A DNA stretch of 23,715 nucleotides, from positions 1-23,715 of the forward strand of contig QGUZ01000049.1 of NCBI GenBank assembly GCA_003242605.1, in the 5' to 3' direction. The position numbers were made by a program, and so were the translations under genes. Origin of the DNA: Actinomycetota bacterium (GTDB lineage: Bacteria; Actinomycetota; Actinomycetes; Streptosporangiales; Streptosporangiaceae). Below the pieces are notes generated by a model. It ran no database searches. It was given only the letters and a program-made list of their open reading frames with translations, and had not been told where the DNA came from. Below are positions 16,136-22,819 of the stretch, piece by piece; within the stretch, counting starts at the first letter, position 1; every line of letters starts with the position of its first letter.

Positions 16136-16222
16136 GGGGGATTCACCGCTAACGCCTGACGGCACCTCACCCCCGGCGCCGCGCACCACCTCGCCTGAGG
16201 GGGTTCACTACTGACGCCTGAC
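16136..16222 (+). repeat. Imperfect direct repeat pair
   Basis: GGGGG(A)TTCAC…AACGCCTGAC at 16136–16160 recurs as GGGGGTTCAC…GACGCCTGAC at 16199–16222, one base shorter and with a few substitutions, 62–63 bp apart. Confidence 0.5.
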
Positions 16223-16480
16223 CCGGTGGGTGCGGCTGACGGCTACCCGATGCGCCTCCTGCAGCCGAGGGATCCACACGGAGCGCCACGCGCTGGCCCT
16301 CCCTACCGATCAGTGGCTCGATTCGCGGAGAGCCTTCGATCGTGGAAGCGGCGATCCGCGCCGAGGTGGCGTCGCCACCATCCCGGCTCCGACAAGACCC
16401 CGCCCCAAAGCCGACCGCCGACCGGTGCCGACTCCTTCTCGGTGACGAATCTGCCCTCGATTCGTTCCTGCCTCTCCCTA

Positions 16481-16496
16481 TGTTTCACGTGAAACC
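16481..16496. other. parS site 8
   Basis: TGTTTCACGTGAAACC contains the exact core. Upstream GCCTCTCCCT repeats the pyrimidine tract of site 3. Confidence 0.96.
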
Positions 16497-17470
16497 ACCC
16501 GCGCCGGAGAGCATCGGTCGGCAATCGGCGTCTCGACGGCCTCCCGTCAGCTCATCTGCTCCCCGCTCCTCTCCGCGTTACGCCACGAAGGCCGGACCGG
16601 GGAACTCGCATGCCCAGTGACAGCGGCCACATCACCACCTCCGCCGGCCACGATCGACCGGCGGCTCCCCTTCCGCCGACGAGGGAGCCAGCCAGTGGAC
16701 AAAGAAGTCCTTCAGTCGGATCGGGGAGGTCCGCCGGGAAGGAGTATGGCGCCTCCTCCTACGGCCGCCTAGACCCGTGAAGCCCTGAGTCGCTCGGGGT
16801 GGGCTGCCCAGACGGCGAAGGGTGTCGACGATCCGTTTGTGGCGCCATAGGCCTCGCCTCCCTTCCGACCGCACGACACACCAAGATCGACGCCGACTCG
16901 GCACCCGCACGAACCGGCCGCGCTTCCAAGCTCACCGACGCGCAGCCGCTCACCTCTGGGCGTAGCACAATCCCTCTTCCGTATCCGCTCCAGAAGCCCG
17001 TGACTGCGCTGGTGCCCCGCCGCCTGACGGCGTCCTCCCCTACCTGCCCGACCAGTCCGGCTAGAACAAACGCCCTCGTGCCGTGCCGCCGCTCCCCAGG
17101 GCGCCTTGCGGCGGTGTGGTTCTCGGCGCCTGAAGGGTTCCCGTCCAGGTCGTGATCGGGCCGGCGCTCCGAAGGGCACGTGGGCCTCGTCGGCCGTGTA
17201 TGGGCTAGCCGCACTCGGCCACCACGTTGGTGACACGCGGACGCTGGTGCTCGATCGATAAGAAGAATTCCGGATTTGGTGGAGATGCCACTTCACCGAC
17301 TGGAGGTCTTCATGGCCTACGCGTAGTGCCCGCATGACCGATCACGCGCGGATCCCATACGACGCGTCCGGATAACGGGCCAGCCCGTCGCCCACGTGGC
17401 CAAGGAACCGGCGCGCATCGCCAGCCCAGCCGCTACGACGAAGAAGGACGGCCAGGGTCGCGCCATCGAT
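16497..17470. other. Unassigned stretch between the last clustered parS and the gyrA fragment
   Basis: Almost 1 kb with no gene that I can support. Several frames are open for 90–190 codons on both strands, as expected of GC-rich DNA, but none shows a family motif or a ribosome site. Base composition looks less GC-rich than the neighbouring genes, with local AT-rich patches such as 17256–17280. Given the neighbouring fossils, this may be further decayed gene DNA. Confidence 0.4.
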
Positions 17471-17632
17471 CCGGGTGGCAAGCACCAGGTACGGCGCGGC
17501 GTTGTAGTCCCGCAGCGCGAGCACCTCGACCACCCGCTCGTCCGGCTGCATCGCGAGCAGGTTCGCGAGGTGCTGGCCGCGGCCGTCCCGCGGCGCCTCG
17601 GGCAGCTCGTACGCCTTGACCCGGTAGACGCG
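17471..17632 (-). pseudogene. 54-codon fragment of DNA gyrase subunit A (gyrA)
   Basis: On the minus strand the frame reads R-V-Y-R-V-K-A-Y-E-L-P-E-A, R-G-Q-H-L-A-N-L-L-A-M-Q-P-D-E-R, then L-A-L-R-D-Y-N-A-A-P-Y-L-V-L-A-T-R. This is the first blade of the GyrA C-terminal DNA-wrapping propeller as found in actinobacteria, with no gap or stop across 54 residues. The upstream side breaks off exactly where GyrA should read T-N-x-G before R-V-Y-R. The downstream side departs after L-A-T-R, where GyrA continues toward V-K-K-T. It is therefore an isolated internal piece of gyrA and cannot be functional. The surrounding open frame (17342–17770) is a chance extension. Confidence 0.82.
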
Positions 17633-17645
17633 CGCATGCCCGCAC

Positions 17646-18143
17646 CGGATGACCGACCGCTCCCTGCCATCGAGGCCCACGTACCGGCCCGCCGCCACCG
17701 AGGCCACCGCTCGCCCGCCCACACCGCAGAACGGGTTCCCGAACGAGCCGTCTCCCGTCTGCGCCACCACCAGGTGCCCCGCCTTGCCGGCTGCGATCCA
17801 CTCACGGTGATCCGGCCCGCCGCATCACCCGCACACGGTGTGCGCGCAGCCGGCCCGGCGAGCTGATCCACCCGGATGTCAAGAAGATCGGCAGGATCCC
17901 GGACAGCGGCGGGTGGCGCCCTTACGGCCGCGCTGCCACCGCCGCCCAGCGCCACGACAAGGAGCCCATCGGCTCTGACGACGTGCACGCCGCCGTCGAC
18001 CACCGCTCCCGCCCGGCCACGGCGAGACACTGCCGGATGAAAGCGGCGCCACCAGCGCGGCCGTCCTGCTGCGAGCGGCCGCGTTCTTCGCCGCCCACCG
18101 CATCACGAACATCGAGCGGGTGATCATCGGCATCGCGTGGTCT
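17646..18143 (+). pseudogene. IS481-family transposase remnant, 5' part
   Basis: Pieces of an IS481-type DDE transposase occur in order on the plus strand, in shifting frames: a likely M-T-D-R-S linker at 17649; V-S-R-L-R-H-H-Q-V-P-R-L-A-G-C-D-P-L-T; P-G-E-L-I-H-P-D-V-K-K-I-G-R-I-P (from 17854) carrying the first catalytic Asp; then V-H-A-A-V-D-H-R-S-R with the second; and, after a one-base loss near 18025, T-L-P-D-E-S-G-A-T-S-A-A and F-F-A-A-H-R-I-T-N-I-E-R-V. The following T-D-N motif is degraded to G-I-A before W-S. The N-terminal helix-turn-helix is absent, replaced by the gyrA piece. At about 18141 the sequence switches to a phosphopantetheinyl transferase gene; the transposase resumes at 18613. 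Confidence 0.82.
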
Positions 18144-18612
18144 GCGAGGTCTGGTGGGCGCGGCCGGACGCCGCCCGCCCCTGGCACCGGGAGCCGTTCA
18201 CCGCCGAGGAGTTCCCCCGGGCGGACGCCTACCGGCGCCGAGCGGACCGCGACCGGTTCACGGTCGGCTGCGCCACGAGCCGGATCGTGCTCGGCCGCCT
18301 GCTCGGCCTGCCGCCGGAGCGGGTCCCGCCACTCGGGGACCGCGACCGCTGCGGGCGCCCGCACGGCCGGCCGTACCTGCCCGGCGGCGAGTTCCACCTG
18401 TCGGTGTCCCACTCGGGGACCGGGTGGCGGTCGCGGTCACCGACCTCGGCCCGGTCGGGATCGACGTGGAGCGGCACGCGCCCCGGGCCGCCGAGCCCGC
18501 CGGCACCGTGCTGTCCCCCGCGGAGGCCGCCGGGTACGCCCGGCTGCCGGAGGCGGAGCGCGCCACCGCGCTGATCGAGTACTGGGCGCGCAAGGAGGCG
18601 GTGCGCAAAGCT
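18137..18612 (+). pseudogene. 4'-phosphopantetheinyl transferase fragment, frameshifted and truncated
   Basis: The frame from GTG 18137 gives C-E-V-W-W-A-R-P at the N-terminus, R-R-A-D-R-D-R-F, C-G-R-P-H-G-R-P-Y-L-P-G-G-E-F-H-L-S-V-S-H-S-G, all typical of Sfp-type enzymes that add phosphopantetheine to carrier proteins. One G is missing in the GGGG run at 18415–18418; after it the next frame continues D-R-V-A-V-A-V-T and V-G-I-D-V-E-R, with the Mg-binding Asp-x-Glu. The K-E-A-V-R-K motif ends at about 18609 and the sequence then leaves the family abruptly, so about 60–70 C-terminal residues are absent. The piece sits exactly between the two halves of an IS481 transposase. Without correction of the frameshift and truncation it cannot be active. 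Confidence 0.85.
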
Positions 18613-18890
18613 CCCCTATCGCCGCTCGGCCGCGTTCGCCGCTGCGGTACGGGCGCTGGGGCGCGGCTGAGGTTCATCAAGCCCCACCCGCCCGTCGCGG
18701 AACGGACGGCAGAGCGGTTCAACAGGACGTCGCAGGCCGAGTGGGCCTACCGGCGGATGTTCGCCGGCAGCGACGAACGTGTCCGGTCGCTGCAACCAGG
18801 GGTGTCGTACTCCAACACCAACGGCGTCACTGCGCGCCGGGCGGTCCTCCGCCGGCCGGCCGACCGCCACCGAGGTCCCGGCCGAGCACG
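18613..18890 (+). pseudogene. IS481-family transposase remnant, 3' part
   Basis: The transposase resumes with Y-R-R-S-A-A-F-A-A-A-V-R-A-L-G at 18617, then after loss of one G (around 18656–18659) A-R-L-R-F-I-K-P-H-P-P-V and E-R-F-N-R-T-S-Q-A-E-W-A-Y-R-R-M-F, which carries the third catalytic residue, Glu, in the usual (V)ERFNRTLxxEWAY context. The distal part drifts through another frame (H-C-A-P-G-G-P-P-P, where the family reads HxALGGxPP) and ends just before the parB stop codon. Together with 17646–18143 it forms one disrupted element. Confidence 0.82.
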
Positions 18891-18891
18891 G

Positions 18892-19863
18892 CTAGCCGGA
18901 AGTGGAGGCCGAGGATGCGCGCACGGAGTTGAGGGCGTCGGGGGCCATGGAGGCGAGGATGCGTTCGAGGTCCTCCACCGAGGCGAACTCCACGACGATG
19001 CGGCCCTTGCGCTTGCCGAGGTCGACCTTCACCCGGGTCTCGAAGAGGTCGGAGAGGCGGTCGGAGAGCTCCTTGAGCTCGGGCGGTGGCGGCTGCTTGG
19101 CGGCGCGGCGGCGCTGGGTGGGGCCCGCGGTCGCCTCGCCGAGCTGCACGATCTCCTCGACCGCGCGCACCGAGAGCCCTTCGGCCACGATGCGCTTCGC
19201 GAGGTGCTCCTGGGCGGCGGGGTCGTCGAGCGCGAGCAGGGCCCGGGCGTGGCCCGCGCTCAGCACCCCCGAGGCGATCCGGTTGTGGATGGACGGCGGC
19301 AGGGTCAGCAGGCGCAGCGTGTTGGTGATGTGCGGGCGGGAGCGGCCGACCTTGCGGGCGAGCTGCTCGTGCGTCACGCCGAAGTCGTCGAGGAGCTGCC
19401 GGTAGGCGGCCGCCTCCTCCAGCGGGTTGAGCTGCACCCGCTGGAGGTTCTCGATCAGCGCCTCCCGGAGCATCTCCTCGTCCTGGGTGTTGCGCACGAT
19501 CGCGGGAATCTGCTGGAGGCCCGCCATCTTGCAGGCCCGGAGGCGCCGCTCCCCCATGATGAGCTCGTACCGGCCGCCGTCCTTCGGCCGTACCACCACG
19601 GGCTGGAGCAGGCCGACCTCCTCAATGGACGTCGCCAGCTCGGCGAGCGCGTCCGGATCGAAGTTGTCACGCGGCTGCCGCGGGTTCGGATCGATCAGCT
19701 CGACGTCGATCTCCTGGAAGTACGCCCCGGCGACCGGCGCCGCCTCGGAGGTGCCGCCCTCCGGTCGGGCGGGTCCATGCTGCGCCATGGGCTGCACGAT
19801 GGGACCGGTGGGGATGAGGGCGCCCAGCCCTTTCCCCAGTCCACGCCGCGGCCGGTTACTCAC
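18892..19863 (-). CDS. parB: Chromosome-partitioning protein ParB
   Basis: ParB binds parS, then clamps and spreads along DNA as a CTP-dependent sliding clamp, building the segregation complex at the origin. The 323-residue protein has an N-terminal ParA-interacting tail (R-R-G-L-G-K-G-L-G-A-L-I-P), the CTP-binding motifs around 60–142 with G-E-R-R-L-R-A at 104–110 and E-N-L-Q-R at 138–142, a helix-turn-helix at about 164–185 (T-H-E-Q-L-A-R-K-V-G-R-S), and a C-terminal dimerisation domain with K-V-D-L-G-K-R-K-G-R-I-V-V-E-F. GTG at 19863 follows a GGGAGGG ribosome site. It lies 78 bp downstream of parA in the same operon. Its targets lie in the adjacent 12.7–16.5 kb region and inside parA. The 3' end abuts the IS481 remnant. 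Confidence 0.97.
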   Translation of the reverse strand: MSNRPRRGLGKGLGALIPTGPIVQPMAQHGPARPEGGTSEAAPVAGAYFQEIDVELIDPNPRQPRDNFDPDALAELATSIEEVGLLQPVVVRPKDGGRYELIMGERRLRACKMAGLQQIPAIVRNTQDEEMLREALIENLQRVQLNPLEEAAAYRQLLDDFGVTHEQLARKVGRSRPHITNTLRLLTLPPSIHNRIASGVLSAGHARALLALDDPAAQEHLAKRIVAEGLSVRAVEEIVQLGEATAGPTQRRRAAKQPPPPELKELSDRLSDLFETRVKVDLGKRKGRIVVEFASVEDLERILASMAPDALNSVRASSASTSG

Positions 19864-19941
19864 TTGCCCTCCCCACGTGGAAGACCCACGCGTTCAACGT
19901 CATGCTGCCGGTGCTCGGCGTCCCCCGCGCGCGCCGGCGGA

Positions 19942-21003
19942 TCAGCCGGTCACACCCGCGCCGCGGAACGCGATCTCGCGGGCAGCGTCGGCGTAGGCCA
20001 TCGCACCGCTCGAGCCCGGGTCGTAGGTGATGACCGACTGGCCGTAGCTCGGCGCCTCGGACACCCGGACGCTGCGCGGGATCACCGTCTTGAGGACCGT
20101 ATCACCGAAGTGCGCCCGCACGTCCTCGGCGACCTGCGCGGCGAGCCGCGTCCGGCCGTCGTACATGGTGAGCAGCGCCGTGGAGACCGAGAGCTTCGGG
20201 TTCAGGTGGGCCCGCACCAGCTCGACGTTCTGCAGCAGCTGGCTCAGCCCTTCCAGCGCGTAGTACTCGCACTGGATGGGGATCAGCACCTCGGCCGCCG
20301 CGACCATGGCGTTCACCGTCAGCAGGCCGAGCGAGGGCGGGCAGTCGATGAAGATGTAGTCGAGCTCGATCTCGTTGAACTCGTTGATCGCCTTGAGCAG
20401 GCGCGACTCCCGGGCCACCATCGACACGAGCTCGATCTCCGCACCGGCGAGGTTGATCGTGGCGGGTGCGCAGTAGAGGTTCGGCATGTCCGGCACCGGC
20501 TTCACGATCTCCGCCAGCGGCAGGCCCTCGATCAGCACCTGGTAGACCGACGGCACGTCCCCGCGGTGCTCGATCGACAGCGCCGTCGAGGCGTTCCCCT
20601 GCGGGTCCAGGTCGATGACGAGCACGCGCAGACCGTGCATCGAGAGCGCGGCCGCGAGGTTCACCGCCGTGGTCGTCTTGCCGACGCCGCCCTTCTGGTT
20701 GGCGATCGTGATCACACGACGCTGCGGCGGGCGCGGCCACTCCTCCTGGCTACGAGAGGAGTAGCCGACCGTGGACGGGGACGGAGGAGTCGGAGTGGAT
20801 GTTTCACGTGAAACCACGGAACTCATTGCCTCTCGTACCGGTGGCGAATCGCCGGAGGTCGGGGGAATCTGCGCATCACTTCTCGTCATTTCTACCGACT
20901 TTTGTGCGGATGCGGCAGTATCGGGCCGACCGGATCCGGAAGAGCGGCCGTTCGGTACGGCACCGCCGCCCGCCGGCCACCCCAGCTCCTGGCCTCCGGT
21001 CAT
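19942..21003 (-). CDS. parA: Chromosome-partitioning ATPase ParA
   Basis: This deviant-Walker ATPase moves ParB–parS complexes during origin segregation. The Walker A motif K-G-G-V-G-K-T lies at 104–110 of a 353-residue product, followed by D-L-D-P-Q-G-N-A-S at about 131 and F-I-D-C-P-P-S-L-G-L-L-T. The start is uncertain. ATG 21003 overlaps the rsmG stop as ATGA and has an AAGAGG site at good spacing, favouring coupling, so I used it. ATG 20889 and ATG 20826 are alternatives. The first hundred residues are Ser/Pro-rich and low-complexity, as in other actinobacterial ParA proteins. Codons within V-V-S-R-E-T are a complete parS site (20800–20815). Confidence 0.95.
   Translation of the reverse strand: MTGGQELGWPAGGGAVPNGRSSGSGRPDTAASAQKSVEMTRSDAQIPPTSGDSPPVREAMSSVVSRETSTPTPPSPSTVGYSSRSQEEWPRPPQRRVITIANQKGGVGKTTTAVNLAAALSMHGLRVLVIDLDPQGNASTALSIEHRGDVPSVYQVLIEGLPLAEIVKPVPDMPNLYCAPATINLAGAEIELVSMVARESRLLKAINEFNEIELDYIFIDCPPSLGLLTVNAMVAAAEVLIPIQCEYYALEGLSQLLQNVELVRAHLNPKLSVSTALLTMYDGRTRLAAQVAEDVRAHFGDTVLKTVIPRSVRVSEAPSYGQSVITYDPGSSGAMAYADAAREIAFRGAGVTG
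20800..20815. other. parS site 9, inside the parA coding region
   Basis: TGTTTCACGTGAAACC contains the exact core and is translated on the minus strand as part of V-V-S-R-E-T near the ParA N-terminus. From memory, mycobacterial and Streptomyces ParA proteins also carry V-S-R-E-T there, so this placement appears conserved. Confidence 0.96.
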
Positions 21004-21722
21004 CGCCGCCTCTTCCGCCGCCGCTTCTCCTGCCCCCCCGAGCCGCGTCGCCCTCCCCCGCGCCCGCCCGCCGGGCCGGTGCGCCCGGCGATCACACGGA
21101 CGAGGGTGGCGGGCGGATCGACCTTACCGCGACCGACCGTGATCAGCTCGGCGTGGCGCGCCCCGGTCTTCCGCAGCGCGTCGCCGGCCGCCGCCAGCTC
21201 CTCGGCCGCGCGCTCCCCCTTCACGGCGAGGAGCTCGCCGCCCTCGACGAGCAGCGGCATCGACCACAGCAGCAGCCGGTCGAGCGGGGCGACGGCCCGG
21301 GCGCAGGCGACGTCGAACAGGCGCTCCCCCGCCACCTCCTCCGCCCGGCCGCGCAGCACCTCCGCGTTCTCGAGCTTGAGCGCCTCGACGCACTCCTCGA
21401 GGAAGACCGTCCTGCGCAGCAGCGGCTCGAGCAGGGTCACCGTGATGTCCGGCCGGAGGATGGCGAGCACGATCCCGGGCAGGCCGGCCCCCGAACCGAT
21501 GTCGACGAGCCGTACCCCCTTCGGAACCGCCTCGGCCACCACGGCGCAGTTCAGCAGGTGCCGGTCCCAGAGCCGCGGCACCTCGCGCGGCCCCAGCAGG
21601 CCGCGCACCACACCGGGCCCGGCCAGCAGCTCCGCGTACGCCTGCGCCTTGGTCCACGCCTCACCGGTGAAGATCTCGCGGGCCACCGCGGGCGCGTCGG
21701 GAAGTTCGTTGGTCTCCGCCAT
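21000..21722 (-). CDS. rsmG: 16S rRNA (guanine527-N7)-methyltransferase RsmG (GidB)
   Basis: RsmG uses S-adenosylmethionine to methylate N7 of G527 in 16S rRNA; loss in actinobacteria gives low-level streptomycin resistance. The product from ATG 21722 has 240 residues. It shows R-L-W-D-R-H-L-L-N-C near residue 50, the SAM-binding L-V-D-I-G-S-G-A-G-L-P-G-I at 72–84, and A-C-A-R-A-V-A-P-L-D further on. The C-terminus is an unusually basic Gly/Arg/Lys-rich tail (…R-R-K-R-R-R). The frame stays open upstream to 22034, but ATG 21722 gives the usual N-terminus; the ribosome site is weak. The stop overlaps the parA start, so the two are coupled. Confidence 0.95.
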   Translation of the reverse strand: MAETNELPDAPAVAREIFTGEAWTKAQAYAELLAGPGVVRGLLGPREVPRLWDRHLLNCAVVAEAVPKGVRLVDIGSGAGLPGIVLAILRPDITVTLLEPLLRRTVFLEECVEALKLENAEVLRGRAEEVAGERLFDVACARAVAPLDRLLLWSMPLLVEGGELLAVKGERAAEELAAAGDALRKTGARHAELITVGRGKVDPPATLVRVIAGRTGPAGGRGGGRRGSGGQEKRRRKRRR

Positions 21723-22199
21723 CACACACTCGTCATCACGATCTGCGAGTAAGCGTAGCCGCGGGCCCGCCGCCCCGGCGGCACCCGTTCCGGCGTCGGC
21801 CGCCCGTCTGCCACTGCTCCCGCCCTCCTCACACTCTGCCGCCCCGGGTGCGACGTACGGCACGCTCGCCCCCATCCTGTGGACAACGCGGTTCCGATCG
21901 CGCCGCCCGGGCCGGGCTCCGGTACCACCTTTCCACAGGCGTCCACCCCGCCGATCCGTGCCGCGGCCACCGACGGCCCCGCCCGGGGACCGCACCGGCA
22001 CCCGGTCGCCGCGATCCGGTCGTATGGCGGGCACAAGGACGCGGCGTCATCCACAGCCTGTGGACAAGTCGTCACGCAACGGGATCCGGCCGGCCGGGGC
22101 GCGGCCGGCCGTACCGTCGCCCGGCGACCGCGGGGATCGCCCGGATCCGGCATCGGCCGATCCTCGCATACCGGACTTGCAGCCATACGGCTGTCGATT
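21723..22199. other. jag–rsmG intergenic region with a DnaA-box cluster
   Basis: About 480 bp without a gene. It holds four DnaA-box-like 9-mers: exact TTGTCCACA (minus strand) at 21878–21886 and 22059–22067, TCATCCACA at 22047–22055 (one mismatch to TTATCCACA), and CTTTCCACA at 21929–21937 (two mismatches). The two boxes at 22047–22067 face each other in a TCCACAG-C-CTGTGGA palindrome. The main actinobacterial oriC is expected between dnaA and dnaN outside the window, so this is more likely a DnaA-titrating or regulatory site, perhaps controlling rsmG–parAB, than the origin itself. Confidence 0.6.
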
Positions 22200-22241
22200 T
22201 CAGGAAAAGCGAAGGCCGCCCACCCGGTGAGGTCGGCGGCC
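22200..22241 (-). terminator. Intrinsic terminator downstream of jag
   Basis: On the minus strand AGGCCGCC (22241–22234) pairs with GGCGGCCT (22219–22212), and CGCTTTTCCTG follows. It ends the yidC–jag transcript and separates it from rsmG–parAB. Confidence 0.7.
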
Positions 22242-22274
22242 TGTGTGCGGACCCGGTGGAGCCGTCCGTGGCGG

Positions 22275-22802
22275 TCAGGCGGGGAAGACGACCACGTAGC
22301 GGTTGGGTTCCTCGCCCTCGGACTCGCTGTACAGCCCGGCCGCGGCCACGGCGTCGTGCACGCACTTGCGCTCGAACGGGGTCATCGGCGCGAGTGACTT
22401 CGGCTTGCCGGTGCGCTTGACCTCCTCGGCGACGGCGGCGCCGAGCTTGCTCAGCTCCTTGCGGCGACGCTCGCGGTACCCGCCGATGTCGAGCATGAGG
22501 CGCGACCGCTCGCCCGTCCGGCGGTGCACGGCCAGGCGGGTCAGCTCCTGCAGGGCCTCGAGGACCTCGCCCCGGGGGCCCACCAGCTCGGTGCTCTGGA
22601 TGCCCACCACGGACACGACCGCGCGGTCGCCCTCGACGTCCATGTCGATGTCGCCGTCGAGATCGGCGATGTCGAGCAGCCCTTCGACGTAGTCGGCCGC
22701 GATCTCCCCCTCCTGCTCGAGGAGCGCGATGTCGGGAACCGGCCGGGCCTTGCCCGGATCGGCCGTCGCGGTGCCGGCCGCAGGCGTCTGTGCGTCGGTC
22801 AC
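22275..22802 (-). CDS. jag: Jag/KhpB-type RNA-binding protein (KH and R3H domains)
   Basis: This is the SpoIIIJ-associated RNA-binding protein (KhpB/EloR family), linked in Gram-positive bacteria to control of cell elongation and division. A KH domain is indicated by G-I-Q-S-T-E-L-V-G-P-R-G-E-V-L (GPRG loop) in the middle. A C-terminal R3H domain reads P-M-T-P-F-E-R-K-C-V-H-D-A-V-A…N-R-Y-V-V-V-F. The Firmicutes-type Jag_N domain is absent, as usual in actinobacteria. GTG 22802 is chosen because GAGAGG lies six bases upstream; ATG 22823, which overlaps the yidC stop as ATGA, is an alternative adding seven residues. It is the last gene of the yidC–jag operon, with a terminator after it. Confidence 0.92.
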   Translation of the reverse strand: MTDAQTPAAGTATADPGKARPVPDIALLEQEGEIAADYVEGLLDIADLDGDIDMDVEGDRAVVSVVGIQSTELVGPRGEVLEALQELTRLAVHRRTGERSRLMLDIGGYRERRRKELSKLGAAVAEEVKRTGKPKSLAPMTPFERKCVHDAVAAAGLYSESEGEEPNRYVVVFPA

Positions 22803-22819
22803 GTCGCGCCTCTCTTTCG

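Larger units (their letters stand above)
15795..16480. other. Non-coding stretch with a degenerate parS and an imperfect repeat
   Basis: No gene could be supported here on either strand. It holds the single-mismatch parS at 16110 and two imperfect copies of a roughly 24-bp repeat at 16136–16160 and 16199–16222. Several short open frames have no recognisable content. Confidence 0.4.

Noticed and set aside
16694..16702. AGTGGACAA, a single-mismatch DnaA box
   Set aside because: An isolated near match in a long GC-rich window is expected by chance.
16799..17155. 118-codon plus-strand open frame in the unassigned stretch
   Set aside because: No ribosome site, no motif and biased composition; open frames of this length are common by chance in DNA this GC-rich.
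12471..18891. Prophage, integrative element or CRISPR array in the gene-poor interval
   Set aside because: No integrase, tRNA attachment site, phage structural gene or regularly spaced repeats were seen; the repeated palindromes are parS sites.
18154..20811. Plus-strand open frame of 885 codons across parB and parA
   Set aside because: It is the antisense shadow of parB and parA beyond 18.9 kb; only its first part contains pieces of the transferase and transposase fossils.
21723..22199. Chromosomal origin oriC
   Set aside because: DnaA boxes are present but few, there is no clear AT-rich unwinding element, and the actinobacterial origin is expected between dnaA and dnaN beyond the right edge.
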